A stretch of 57,688 nucleotides of DNA from Nostoc sp. CHAB 5844 (GTDB lineage: Bacteria; Cyanobacteriota; Cyanobacteriia; Cyanobacteriales; Nostocaceae): contig NZ_JAIVFW010000048.1 of the NCBI RefSeq assembly GCF_020829595.1, forward strand, positions 1 to 57,688. Direction: 5' to 3'. Shown in pieces: positions 26,896-35,505 of this stretch. How positions within the stretch are numbered: position 1 is the first letter of the stretch; every line of letters starts with the position of its first letter. The position numbers and the translations under genes are program-made. The notes beneath the pieces are model-generated. The model did no database searches. It was not told the DNA's origin and saw nothing but the letters and a program-made list of their open reading frames with translations.

Positions 26896-28868
26896 GATGA
26901 AACTTGGGATTTACTCAATTCATGTACTAAACGATGTGCTTGGTGCAAGTAGAGGGGATATTGCAGAGTTGCTGGAAGTTGATTCATTAAGGTTCTGGCT
27001 AGTTGCATATCACAACCTGTGACTCGTGAAATCACTGCTGCGCCTTCAAATGCGGCTTCTGGCGAAATGGTTTTTTCGACTCGCACTAACCTTTGACCTG
27101 TTTTGATAGTTCCGCGTTCGACTCGTTGCAGTCCGTCAATTGTGGCTAAGACGACTAAGCGATCGCCCACTGCCAGTTTGATATCATCAGAGGGCATAAA
27201 CTTGGGTGTGTATTGGTTAGCTCTCAGATGAAAAATTGGCACTAGTCCATAGCCATAGGCAATATCAGCGATTAATTTACCATTGAGGGTGTCATCAGCT
27301 TCAATTTGATATTCGGTAACTAAAGTTGTTTGGTTATCTAAACGAAATAAATTTAAAATATTTTCCCCAAATGCTGCCCCCGCATAAGCTTCAGCGGCTA
27401 ATGCATAAACCCCCAAGACTCTGGCATAAGGCAGGAGTTGTGCCACATTTTCGCTAAAGCGTGGGTCAAAGGTACGAATTACTAAGTTGGCTTGTGGGTT
27501 GACAGTACGTGCTTTTAAAGCAATTTCCAAATTTGCTACTTCATCATCAGTCACCACAATCACACTTTTCGCAGTTTGCATATTGACTTTACTTAAAGCA
27601 TTGTTGATGTTTCCCACAACAAACGGCATTTGGGGTAACACTCCTGGTTCGAGGTCTTTGGTATGCACTCCTACCAAGGGTTGTTTGAGTTCTTGCAGTA
27701 ATTGTGCTACACCTCGGCCGACTCTCCCCATCCCAATTAGTACTACATGGTCTGCTTTTGGGATGCGGGGACGACGTTTAGAAAACTGAAATCTCGCAGA
27801 TAAGACACGTTCTGTAATCAAAGCATAAAGAATACCAACAAAAATTGTCCCTGTGATACTCATACTAATACTGAATAAATGCAGCCACCAAGGAGCCGGA
27901 AAATCTATTTTTAGCCCGCCAAATAAATCGCCGTAGCCGCCGAGACTCAATACCAAAGCAACATTGAAAGCGTCTTGCCAAGTAATTTCGGGATATTGCC
28001 ACTTGTAAAGCAGCGTACCGAATAAGAAGCAAATCACCAACAGCATCGCCCCAACAAAAGCTACGCGGCGGGTTTGGCTACTTTCTTCCCAAAACTGAGT
28101 TAATTTGTTGCGGAGATTTTGCCATGTGATTTCAGTGACAATTTCATCCCAAAATTGCCCAAAAGTGTGAATCTGTTTTGTGGAATGAGCAGTAAGATTT
28201 TCAGTGACTTCAATATAAAAAATAGAGTCTCCGGGAAGAACTTTTGCATCTGGTTTCCATTGATAGAAACCTTTGGTTAGTGGTTTTCCGGCTCTGGTGT
28301 GAACAAGTACGCGGCGGTGGCTAGTATTAATTTCGTAAAGGCGAGAATGACTCCAGCGATGAGAATTATCAATAGATACTCCGAAGACTCGCAGTAAGCG
28401 ATTTTCTAAAGTAAAAAATCCTCTAGTTTCACTATCTAATGCTGCTAAAGCAAAACTGTTAGCTGGTAATTGTGTGGCTTCAAAGGCAACAAAATTACCC
28501 AGATTTTCGCGCAGTAAATCATTGAGATTATCTTGGGCGGAACGGATGACTAAGCGAACTTCGGGATTAAGCGATCGCGCGGCAAATGCAGCAGCTATAT
28601 TTACACGCTCATCACTAGTTACAATCAAAATTGCCCGACACTGTTTGATTCCTGCTTGTTCTAATATTTTCGGTTGACGACAATCACCTATCACCAGTTT
28701 GTCGATTAAATCTGGTAATTCAGGAATTTCCCAAGTTTGAGTATTTACTTCTTCAATCGCATTTACTTTAACGCCAAACTCCTTTAGTACAGATACGCAA
28801 TATTGCCCTAAACTGCCCAGTCCACAAACTAAGAAAAAGTTCGGATCTATTGTTGCATTCTGTTCCAT
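26883..28868 (-). CDS. RCK/TrkA-type potassium channel-like protein
   Basis: Protein of 661 residues with two NAD-binding RCK/TrkA-N domains: the first at about 10-130 (FLVCGLGSLGQ), the second after residue 370 (HVVLIGMGRVGRG), each with a following TrkA-C-like part. Between them (about 270-365) are two membrane segments around LVLSLGGYGDLFGG, a variant of the potassium-channel pore signature. It therefore looks like a two-TM ion channel gated by RCK domains on both sides, similar to CASTOR/DMI1-type or other TrkA-related cation channels. The ion is not certain because the filter is GGYGD rather than TVGYGD. Its start overlaps the preceding remnant's stop (TAATG). Confidence 0.8.
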   Translation of the reverse strand: MEQNATIDPNFFLVCGLGSLGQYCVSVLKEFGVKVNAIEEVNTQTWEIPELPDLIDKLVIGDCRQPKILEQAGIKQCRAILIVTSDERVNIAAAFAARSLNPEVRLVIRSAQDNLNDLLRENLGNFVAFEATQLPANSFALAALDSETRGFFTLENRLLRVFGVSIDNSHRWSHSRLYEINTSHRRVLVHTRAGKPLTKGFYQWKPDAKVLPGDSIFYIEVTENLTAHSTKQIHTFGQFWDEIVTEITWQNLRNKLTQFWEESSQTRRVAFVGAMLLVICFLFGTLLYKWQYPEITWQDAFNVALVLSLGGYGDLFGGLKIDFPAPWWLHLFSISMSITGTIFVGILYALITERVLSARFQFSKRRPRIPKADHVVLIGMGRVGRGVAQLLQELKQPLVGVHTKDLEPGVLPQMPFVVGNINNALSKVNMQTAKSVIVVTDDEVANLEIALKARTVNPQANLVIRTFDPRFSENVAQLLPYARVLGVYALAAEAYAGAAFGENILNLFRLDNQTTLVTEYQIEADDTLNGKLIADIAYGYGLVPIFHLRANQYTPKFMPSDDIKLAVGDRLVVLATIDGLQRVERGTIKTGQRLVRVEKTISPEAAFEGAAVISRVTGCDMQLARTLMNQLPATLQYPLYLHQAHRLVHELSKSQVSSHIE

Positions 28869-29099
28869 TATCCCAAACCGAATAGTTTAGAAATTACAGG
28901 TAATAATTTATTTGCTGCTTCTACCAAGGTGGCGACAGCGGGTAAACCAGAAAATAACCCTTTCAACATTGTGATGGCTGTCTTTGCATTCAGGTAACTG
29001 TTGAATTGTATTGGTAACATCACCGCCAATTTTACCCAGGTTGATGACACCACTAATATCTCTGCCAGCACTGATATGGATGGGATTATCTTGCGACAT
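28868..29099 (-). pseudogene. Remnant of a small cyanobacterial accessory protein
   Basis: From ATG 29099 (preceded by AAGGA) the frame reads MSQDNPIHISAGRDISGVI, NLGKIGGDVTNTIQQLPE. The matching C-terminus, KTAITMLKGLFSGLP to KLLPVISKLFGLG, is in another frame, ending at the stop 28868-28870. In the cyanobacterial family I recognise, about 60 helical residues separate these parts. So the middle has been deleted and the frames no longer join. The function of the family is unknown; it often occurs next to NTPase-type signalling or conflict proteins. Confidence 0.65.
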
Positions 29100-29888
29100 G
29101 ATGGTAGTTCCTTGTGTATGAAATTGCGGCTGCTGGAGGGCAGTTGTGAGCATATTTTCTAAACTACAAATGTGATCGTCTTTTTCTATAAGTAATAATT
29201 GCCGACTCTGCGATAAAACTTTGAGTTGATTATCTGCTACTAAAGCATAGAGAGAACGTTTAGTGAGGAAAAATTGGTGAGTGGCATGGTAAATTTCTTG
29301 TCCGCCAAAATCCCAGATGTTGACTCGAAATTCTCGCCCATTTTCCATGAAACTCCAGCGAATTATTTTAATTCCCTTGGTAGAGTCTTCTTCTTGGAGT
29401 TGATAATTTTGACTTTCAATCTTCTTAGCTAGGGTTGTCTTCCCTGCGCCGCCTTCACCAACTATGAGTAACTTGGCTTCGGACAGGTAATCTGTGCCTT
29501 CTGTTTCCAGTTGCTGGAAATAATCTCTAATTGCCTTAATACCTTTTGCAACAATTTCAGGCGGCGTTTCGATGGGGTTGTTGTCTAAATCCAGGATGGT
29601 GAGTTGTGGTAGACTGGCGATCGCTTCTGGTAGTGTGGTGATTTGGTTGCCGCTTAAATGCAGGGATTGGAGTTGTTGTAGACGGGCGATCGCTTCTGGC
29701 AGTGTCGTGATTCTGTTGACGCTTAAATTCAAAACCTCCAACCATTCCAGTTCAAACACCTCAGCAGGAATCTCTGTTAATTTTTCCTTGTCATCAGTAC
29801 TCCAAACATTGCTTAAGTGTAATTTTTTAAGCTTTTTCTCTTTTGCTTCTCGGATTTTTTCAAAGAAACGTTGAGGCGTTTCTGCCAT
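28908..29888 (-). pseudogene. ROCO protein remnant (LRR plus Roc GTPase, truncated)
   Basis: From ATG 29888 there are leucine-rich repeats (about 45-110 in the long frame; LEVLNLSVNRITTLPEAIA) and then a Roc GTPase domain with P-loop GEGGAGKTT and switch region NIWDFGGQE. After FFLTKRSLYALVAD the normal GTPase end and the whole COR dimerisation domain are missing. The frame continues through unrelated sequence and the start of the small protein described at 28868-29099. Intact ROCO proteins exceed 800 residues. A deletion has therefore removed the C-terminal two thirds. AGGTGA before ATG 29888 is a plausible ribosome-binding site, so a truncated product may be made. Confidence 0.75.
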
Positions 29889-29900
29889 ACTGAGGTTCAC

Positions 29901-30262
29901 CTATCAACGATGATTATGATTTTATGTCCCTGATTAGCTGGACAATCTTATAGCAATTCCCCATGCCATACCACACTACATGAGTAGTAATAAATTTTAC
30001 ATAATTATGCAAAATAATTTATCATTGTGAATTTGCCGATGGCGTGGGAGTAGTTAAAACTCGTGAATGAGTCTTGAATACTCGCGGACGAGTTTCTGAT
30101 ACTCGTGAATGAGTCTTGAATCTTAGTAAATACCAAATATATGAGAAATGATCAAAGCGATTGCCTTTATGTAACTTCTAGAGGATTCGGAGAGAAAAAA
30201 GCGAATGGCGGGTCATCAGCCTTCTAATATGGACTATAGTCAGTTTTTGTGGAGTTTTAGGA
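29901..30262. other. Spacer upstream of rpiA with tandem 21-base repeat
   Basis: About 360 bases between the divergent ROCO remnant and rpiA. Three 21-base units lie at 30059-30079, 30080-30100 and 30101-30121. Units 1 and 3 are identical (ACTCGTGAATGAGT plus CTTGAAT) and unit 2 is a variant (ACTCGCGGACGAGT plus TTCTGAT); the first 14 bases of each form a small hairpin. The rest shows nothing recognisable; the rpiA promoter should be here. Confidence 0.8.
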
Positions 30263-30970
30263 ATGACCGCAACAGATCCTGTAAAGTTGATGAAGCAAGA
30301 GGTTGGTAAAGCTGCCGCCCTATTAGTAAAATCAGGTTCAATTGTCGGTTTAGGTACGGGTTCAACTACAGCTTATACAATTCAGTATTTAGGCGATCGC
30401 CTCAAATCTGGTGAACTAAAAGATATTGTTGGGATTTCTACTTCTTTTCAATCAGAAGTGTTAGCGAAGGAGTATGGTGTGCCTCTCACCACTTTAGATG
30501 CTGTTGACCACATTGATATTGCCATTGATGGTGCAGATGAAGTCGACCCCCAGAAGAATTTGATTAAAGGTGGCGGTGCAGCACATACCCGCGAAAAAGT
30601 AGTCGATTATTTAGCAAAACAATTCGTTGTTGTTGTAGACAGTGGTAAGTTAGTTGACCGCTTGGGTTCTGTGTTCGCAGTCCCAGTAGAAGTTATCCCA
30701 ATGGCAATTACTCCCGTCACCAATGCCATTAAGCAACTTGGCGGTAAACCAGAACTGCGTATGGGTGTGAAAAAAGCCGGGCCAGTCATCACCGACCAAG
30801 GTAACTTTGTGCTTGATGTCCGATTTGACTCAATTGACGACCCAGTGAATCTAGAAAAAACTCTCAATAACATTCCTGGCGTTTTAGAAAACGGCATCTT
30901 CGTCAACTGTGCAGATGTAGTTTTAGTCGGCGAAGTAGTAGACGGTCAGCCAGTAGTGCGGCAATTGTAA
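30263..30970 (+). CDS. rpiA: Ribose-5-phosphate isomerase A
   Basis: Protein of 235 residues that interconverts ribose 5-phosphate and ribulose 5-phosphate in the Calvin cycle and pentose phosphate pathway. Motifs: [13 protein letters not shown] phosphate loop (about 29-41), DGADEVD with catalytic Asp residues (about 88-94), and [11 protein letters not shown] with the catalytic Lys (about 101-112). Length is standard. It is monocistronic, with TTTTAGGA just before the ATG. A repeat-derived hairpin (GGGTGTAA 30995-31002, TTACACCC 31024-31031) follows. Confidence 0.97.
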   Translation: MTATDPVKLMKQEVGKAAALLVKSGSIVGLGTGSTTAYTIQYLGDRLKSGELKDIVGISTSFQSEVLAKEYGVPLTTLDAVDHIDIAIDGADEVDPQKNLIKGGGAAHTREKVVDYLAKQFVVVVDSGKLVDRLGSVFAVPVEVIPMAITPVTNAIKQLGGKPELRMGVKKAGPVITDQGNFVLDVRFDSIDDPVNLEKTLNNIPGVLENGIFVNCADVVLVGEVVDGQPVVRQL

Positions 30971-31078
30971 TATTAGCTGGGTGTAAGGGTGTCGGGGTGT
31001 AAGAGTTTTGATCATTCATACTTTTACACCCTGTCCTTCCCTATTTCTAGATAAACGAATGTTTCTTTATTCAGCACT

Positions 31079-31268
31079 CAGCAACGCCAGTTGCTACAAC
31101 GCTCTTAACCCGACGACAGTCGCTTCAAGTCGAGCCACTGCGTTGCGGGGGTTCCCCCCGTTGTAGCAACTGGCGTGGCATTGCCTTTCGGCAATCGCTC
31201 ATGGGGGAAACCCCCAAGACCGCGTTGCCTCACCACGGCGCTGTCGCCCCAACGCACTGGCTCCTCAG
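31079..31268. repeat. Mosaic palindromic repeat, copy 3
   Basis: A block with GTTGCTACAACGC, GACGACAGTCGCTTCAAGTC, GCCACTGCGTTGCGG, GTTGTAGCAACTGGCGTGGC and CCAACGCACTGGCTCC, several of them mutually inverted. It is bounded by short CAGCACTCAGCA heptad tracts (31067-31078, 31262-31280). It fills the 313-base spacer between rpiA and the convergent DUF6918 gene. Confidence 0.75.
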
Positions 31269-31283
31269 CACTCAGCACTTAAC

Positions 31284-31715
31284 TTAAGCGTACTTATTGA
31301 TTACCTGGGCAAAATCTGGTACTGCCTCTTCTACGTGTTGTTTGGCTGAACCTCTAAGTTTTTCGTAGGTTCCCCGCACAATAGGCCGTGTTACCTTCTT
31401 GACTCTGGCATCCGTAACGCTTAGTAGTGCGTCCGCTGTGCGAGATTTATTTGTAACTAAGTGCGCCACTGGATCACCCTGTTGTACTCCTTCGTTCCAC
31501 ACTGGGTCAAGTGCTGTAAAGCATTCTGGTAAAAGTTGCTCAACGGCGTAGGCGATATATCCTGGTTTAACTCCTTTCAACGCTGCATAGGCAGTTTTCA
31601 GAGCAATACCGCTAAGACCTGACTTAGAAGTGAGTTGTGTTTCTAACAATTTGCAACAGTCATCTACAACCATTGCTCTTTTGTCAGAGTTTAAAAGTTT
31701 GTCGCTCAGTCCCAT
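31284..31715 (-). CDS. DUF6918 family protein
   Basis: Protein of 143 residues, conserved among cyanobacteria and some other bacteria, that I recognise as the DUF6918 family. It is largely helical, with no signal peptide or membrane segment; a conserved-looking block is ALKGVKPGYIAYAVEQLLPE near the middle. ATG 31715 has GGAG seven bases upstream. Function unknown, and the neighbours give no clue. Confidence 0.7.
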   Translation of the reverse strand: MGLSDKLLNSDKRAMVVDDCCKLLETQLTSKSGLSGIALKTAYAALKGVKPGYIAYAVEQLLPECFTALDPVWNEGVQQGDPVAHLVTNKSRTADALLSVTDARVKKVTRPIVRGTYEKLRGSAKQHVEEAVPDFAQVINKYA

Positions 31716-31930
31716 TTCACTCCTCCATAATGTTAAAGCGATCGCTATTCTCTATTTTGCCGATTCAGTAGGAAATTATAAAAAATGGTAACAGAGCCTG
31801 AGAGTTTTCGTAGCCTTGCTTGTTTATGTTGACAGACTTTCGTGATTTTAGCTCATGACAGGAATAGGTTTAATACATTCATGTCCTAAAACACACATAC
31901 TCCTCAGTAGAAAAATAAGTGCGATCGCAC

Positions 31931-32896
31931 TTACTCGCCGCTCACGCGCAACACGATTTTGCCCAGGTAATGCTGTTTCATCGCTGACTGCGCTTGCACC
32001 GCTGCTTCGAGCGGAAACGTCTGCGCGATGTGAACTTGAAATTCACCCATGCTCATCAATCGGTTGAGTCGATCAAACAACATCGGGTCGGCGTAGCCAT
32101 CTGCCTTCTTGAGTTCTACACCGTCAGGCGCTTTCGGTTCGGGCATCACGCCATCTGGAAAGGAAATGATGCCGCCCTGACGCACCAAACTTAGCGTGGA
32201 TTGAACGGTGTCGCCGCCCACCAGCACTAGCGCGGTATCAAAGCCATCGGGCGCAAAGGCACGGGCACGTTGCATAACGTCGGCACTATGTCCGTCTACC
32301 GCTTCATCCGCACCCAACTGCTTGGACAACTCAACGCCATCCGCGCCTGATGCAATCGCGAAAACGCGCGCCCCCATCAGCTTGGCGAGTTGCAGCGCGA
32401 CGTGACCGACACTACCGCTTGCGCCCCACAGCATCAATGTGGTTTCGTTGCCTGTCAAGAGCGCCTCCAAATTGCGGAGCGCCGTCCCACCCGCACAGGG
32501 CAGTCCACCCGCCATCCGCATATCGAGGCGATCAAGTATCGGCGCGACCGTCTGTTCGGAGACGACGACGTATTGCGCGTAGGAACCGCCCTTGTCGTTC
32601 ATAAAGCTTTGGGCGTAAACGCGATCGCCGACGGCAAACCGATCGACACCCTCACCGACAGCGGCGATCGTGCCCGCACATTCGCTGCCCAGTATGCGCG
32701 GAAAGTGGACTTTGTTATACACCAGATCACCTTCGCGCTCCATCGCGTCCCAGATATTACCTCCGGCGATCTCGATGCGAATCAAAACTTCGCCCGCGTC
32801 CACAGTGGGTACGGGTAAAGTGTGCAAGGTCAGCTTGTCGAGACCGCCGAACTCGTCAACAGCCATTGCTTTCATTTGTTGGGGAATAGTTTGCAT
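31931..32896 (-). CDS. Quinone oxidoreductase/zinc-independent alcohol dehydrogenase-like
   Basis: Medium-chain dehydrogenase/reductase of 321 residues of the quinone oxidoreductase group: an N-terminal GroES-like domain (AGEVLIRIEIAGGN, LGSECAGTIAAVGEGV) and a Rossmann domain with WGASGSVGHVALQLAK (about 155-170). Zinc-binding Cys clusters are absent. It likely reduces quinones or enones with NADPH. ATG 32896 is preceded by CAGGAGAA. The coding sequence is visibly richer in G+C, with GCG/CGC codons, than its neighbours, suggesting recent acquisition. An in-frame stretch upstream to 33013 also looks coding-like but has no ATG. Confidence 0.85.
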   Translation of the reverse strand: MQTIPQQMKAMAVDEFGGLDKLTLHTLPVPTVDAGEVLIRIEIAGGNIWDAMEREGDLVYNKVHFPRILGSECAGTIAAVGEGVDRFAVGDRVYAQSFMNDKGGSYAQYVVVSEQTVAPILDRLDMRMAGGLPCAGGTALRNLEALLTGNETTLMLWGASGSVGHVALQLAKLMGARVFAIASGADGVELSKQLGADEAVDGHSADVMQRARAFAPDGFDTALVLVGGDTVQSTLSLVRQGGIISFPDGVMPEPKAPDGVELKKADGYADPMLFDRLNRLMSMGEFQVHIAQTFPLEAAVQAQSAMKQHYLGKIVLRVSGE

Positions 32897-33410
32897 GATT
32901 GGGTTCTCCTGTAATTGCTTTGGCTTCGTGAAAGGCAAAAATTGTTCCATCTGACGACGGTGAGCATCCAAATAGATATCCACGCTTGAGTCAAGCTGCG
33001 CGTCGCGGCTCAACTATCAACTAACTGTATTTAAAGATCTCCTGGATATTGTCCTCATGTGGGTAGATATGCAGAAATTTTATGGATATTACTCTTGCAG
33101 TTAATGGATAGTCACATGAATGGGTAACGATAGAAAAATGACTGGGCGCGATCGATGGTACTCATCAGACTTTCGCCATAGCATTGGTTAATCTGCATTG
33201 TGTTGATGAGCATAATGGATTCAGACATGATGTTTCTCCTTATTTCTACTTCAGTCCGATCGCCCTCAGAGTCATACTAATTCTCAAAAGTAACTGGAGA
33301 CAGTGATTTAGGGATTCAGAAACCTGTCATCTGGAGAGTTTTGCCACTTCAGAATGGAGGCGATCGCACGATCTCTCTGCTATCAGAATCTCAACTAGTA
33401 CAGAGTCATT
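32897..33410. other. Spacer holding one small open frame
   Basis: About 510 bases between the quinone oxidoreductase and the NmrA-like gene. The part next to the oxidoreductase keeps its G+C-rich, coding-like composition. A 38-codon minus-strand frame with a good ribosome-binding site is listed separately. The rest holds nothing recognisable. Confidence 0.5.
33112..33228 (-). CDS. Possible 38-residue protein
   Basis: A short open frame starting MSESIMLINTMQINQCYG and ending at TGA 33112-33114. It is preceded by AAGGAG five to ten bases before the ATG, the best ribosome-binding site of this spacer. I do not recognise it. It may be a real small protein or the left-over start of a deleted gene, as seen repeatedly elsewhere in this window. 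Confidence 0.35.
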   Translation of the reverse strand: MSESIMLINTMQINQCYGESLMSTIDRAQSFFYRYPFM

Positions 33411-34325
33411 TCACACTTTTGATTCAACCTTGGACGCGCTTTTGACTGGTTTTGCCCAGTCGCGATCGCGCAAATAGAATTCAAGGTCGGTTGGTGCGGG
33501 AAACTCGCGCTTCAACGCTACTAAATCCGCTTTGTAGCCAACGTTCTCAAACCAGCGATACATGATGGTCATTTCCTCTCCGGCTTGTTGCTCAAAAGCT
33601 TCAAACGGAATTTGTTGATAGTTAACGGGTTTGCCCAAAACGCGGCTGAATATAGCCGCAGCTTCCGGCATCGTCATGTCTGCGCTGGCAACTTCAATTT
33701 CACGGTTTAAGAACTCGGCGCGCCGATCAAACACCTCGGCAACCATTGCCCCGAAATCTTCTTCGGAAAGTTGCTGCACCTTCGTCTCAGGGCTGAGCGG
33801 CAGAGAAATTGTTCCCTGCTCAATCATTGGGCGCATCTCGTTGTAATTGAAAAAGAAGAAAACCGGACGCAGAATCGTGTAGGGCAGCGCCAACGTGCGA
33901 ATATATTCTTCCACTTGAAACTTGCTGTCAAAATGTGGAATGCCCGTGTTGCATTCTGCGCTCCCCACTGAACTATAGACGAAATGCTGAACGTCCGCCG
34001 CTTTCGCCGCATCTGCCAGCGTCTTGCCTTGGCGGATCTCAAGGTCTTGTCCTTCTTTGAAGTCTTGCGCTGAAATTTTGAAGTCTTGCATTGAAAACAC
34101 GCCCCAAACTCCTTGCAAAGCGCGATCAAGGGAAGCACGATCGTTGAAATCTCCTTCTACGAGTTCTGCGCCTGCTTGTTTAAGTGATTGAGCGGCAGGC
34201 TTATTTGGGTCACGCACAAAGGCACAAACCCTAAAATTTCCACGCTGTAAAAGGTGCCGCGCTACTGCGCCGCCTTGATTGCCAGTCGCGCCCGTGATGA
34301 GAATTGTTCGATTTGAATTTGCCAT
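33411..34325 (-). CDS. NmrA-like NAD(P)-binding protein
   Basis: Protein of 304 residues of the NmrA/atypical SDR family: dinucleotide-binding TGATGNQGGAVARHLL at residues 11-26, FVYSSVGSAE around 115-124, and the ILRPVFFFFNYNE region. Members act as redox sensors or NAD(P)H-dependent reductases on quinones and phenylpropanoids. Around residues 79-95 the sequence MQDFKISAQDFKEGQD contains a doubled QDFK unit, apparently a small in-frame duplication. It points the same way as the quinone oxidoreductase and both suggest quinone/aldehyde detoxification, but the two are over 500 bases apart. Confidence 0.82.
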   Translation of the reverse strand: MANSNRTILITGATGNQGGAVARHLLQRGNFRVCAFVRDPNKPAAQSLKQAGAELVEGDFNDRASLDRALQGVWGVFSMQDFKISAQDFKEGQDLEIRQGKTLADAAKAADVQHFVYSSVGSAECNTGIPHFDSKFQVEEYIRTLALPYTILRPVFFFFNYNEMRPMIEQGTISLPLSPETKVQQLSEEDFGAMVAEVFDRRAEFLNREIEVASADMTMPEAAAIFSRVLGKPVNYQQIPFEAFEQQAGEEMTIMYRWFENVGYKADLVALKREFPAPTDLEFYLRDRDWAKPVKSASKVESKV

Positions 34326-34382
34326 TTTTATCTCCCTTGTAAGTTATTACCTACTGAACTGAACATGAGAACAAGTGTTTGT

Positions 34383-34622
34383 TTACCTCACGACCAATAG
34401 GCGATCGCTAATACGCATGGATCGGGTTTGTCTCCAAATCCACAAGGCACTTAAACCGAGCAAAATGACATTGTCGATTACTTCATTTTTAGCGACAATA
34501 ACCTGCTCTCCACCCCGGCTTTCCATTGCCCAAGCAGGTGAGATTATAAATAGCCCGACTACAAGCACTAAACTGAGCAGAACTAAAAGCCTTTGTCTCC
34601 TTGCCCCTGATAATCGTTCCAT
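34383..34622 (-). pseudogene. Small secreted or membrane protein, probably a truncated gene start
   Basis: Frame of 79 codons with a good signal peptide (hydrophobic stretch LLVLLSLVLVVGLFII, then SPAWA cleavage site) and then GGEQVIVAKNEVIDN, which resembles the start of bactofilin-like polymer-forming surface proteins. The rest (VILLGLSALWIWRQTRSMR) is unlike that family. GGAGGA lies upstream of the ATG, so initiation is credible. The most likely reading is an N-terminal fragment with a deletion behind it; a genuine short membrane protein remains possible. Confidence 0.4.
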
Positions 34623-34888
34623 TTCGGATTCCTCCGCGCTGAGGCTGGCATATTACTGACACCTCTCTAAGCTTGGTAGGGGTATGAATGAATTTCTACT
34701 ACCCTTTGACATAGCTTTGATAATGGCTAATTTTTCTGGGGCGTGAGTATCAACGGATACTGTTGGCGAACTTCACAATTCACCGAAGAAAAGATAGGAA
34801 GGACGGGGAAAGATTTAAAGCCCGTTTCCGTGTAATACATAGATAAACCCATTTTTCCGTGTAATATACGGAAAAGCCAGTAGAGATT

Positions 34889-35335
34889 AGACCTCTTGCA
34901 AAAGTCACTCAAGAAGATTTAATTTTGAGGAGACAAAGCTCGTAATTGTAGAGAGCAGCAATCAAATTAAACCTTAAACTAAAAAATCGTTTTTGACGAG
35001 TTCTATAAGTCAAAGACAAAATTTTAAATACCTTCAACTTCCGATTTACATGCTCACCTAAAACTCTAATTTTGGCTAATTCTTGATTGCTCTTTTTATC
35101 CTCATAACTTAATTTACCTCCTCAGGGCTTTTTCTAAGGAATCCGACTATTACCATGTAGTTTTTGAATACCTTGATCGCACTACAACAGCGCATCTGGT
35201 TAAAAGTCTCTGGACGTACACCACACCAGCGTTTAAAGTCTTCCGGCTTCAGGTTCTTTACTTGTTCGTAGGTCATCAATGCTACCCAACTCTAACCTAG
35301 TTGTCCCACGCATCTGGGACTTTTGCAAGAGGTCT
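34889..35335 (-). mobile_element. IS5-family insertion sequence, internally deleted
   Basis: An 18-bp perfect terminal inverted repeat AGACCTCTTGCAAAAGTC bounds 447 bases at 34889-34906 and 35318-35335, and ATT flanks both ends as a 3-bp target duplication. On the minus strand there is a transposase N-terminus from about 35277 (MTYEQVKNLKPEDFKRWCGV) and, in the left half, the C-terminus (RVLGEHVNRKLKVFKIL to FNLIAALYNYEL, stop near 34916). The DDE core between them is missing, so the element is non-autonomous. The left end is nearly identical to the element entering at 57485. Confidence 0.85.
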
Positions 35336-35505
35336 ATTGAACCTCAGAACTCGAAAGTTCCACTTCTGAACACCATCATTCAAGCAAAAAGCTCAAAACT
35401 TCCCCTTCCGAACTCGAAGATTGGACTTCAGATGTCCAAACGCCGGATAAAAAACTGCAAATTTGAGTTACAACAGAGATAACTTACTGGCAAAAGGGTT
35501 AGACA

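Noticed and set aside
32350-32954. Plus-strand open frames opposite the quinone oxidoreductase
   Set aside because: They are the antisense of a G+C-rich coding sequence, where long chance frames are expected.
34727-34912. Open frame of 61 codons next to the left end of the insertion sequence
   Set aside because: It crosses the element boundary, has no ribosome-binding site and no recognisable family.
35279-35482. Open frame across the right end of the deleted insertion sequence
   Set aside because: It spans the terminal repeat and flanking non-coding sequence; no start signal and no similarity.
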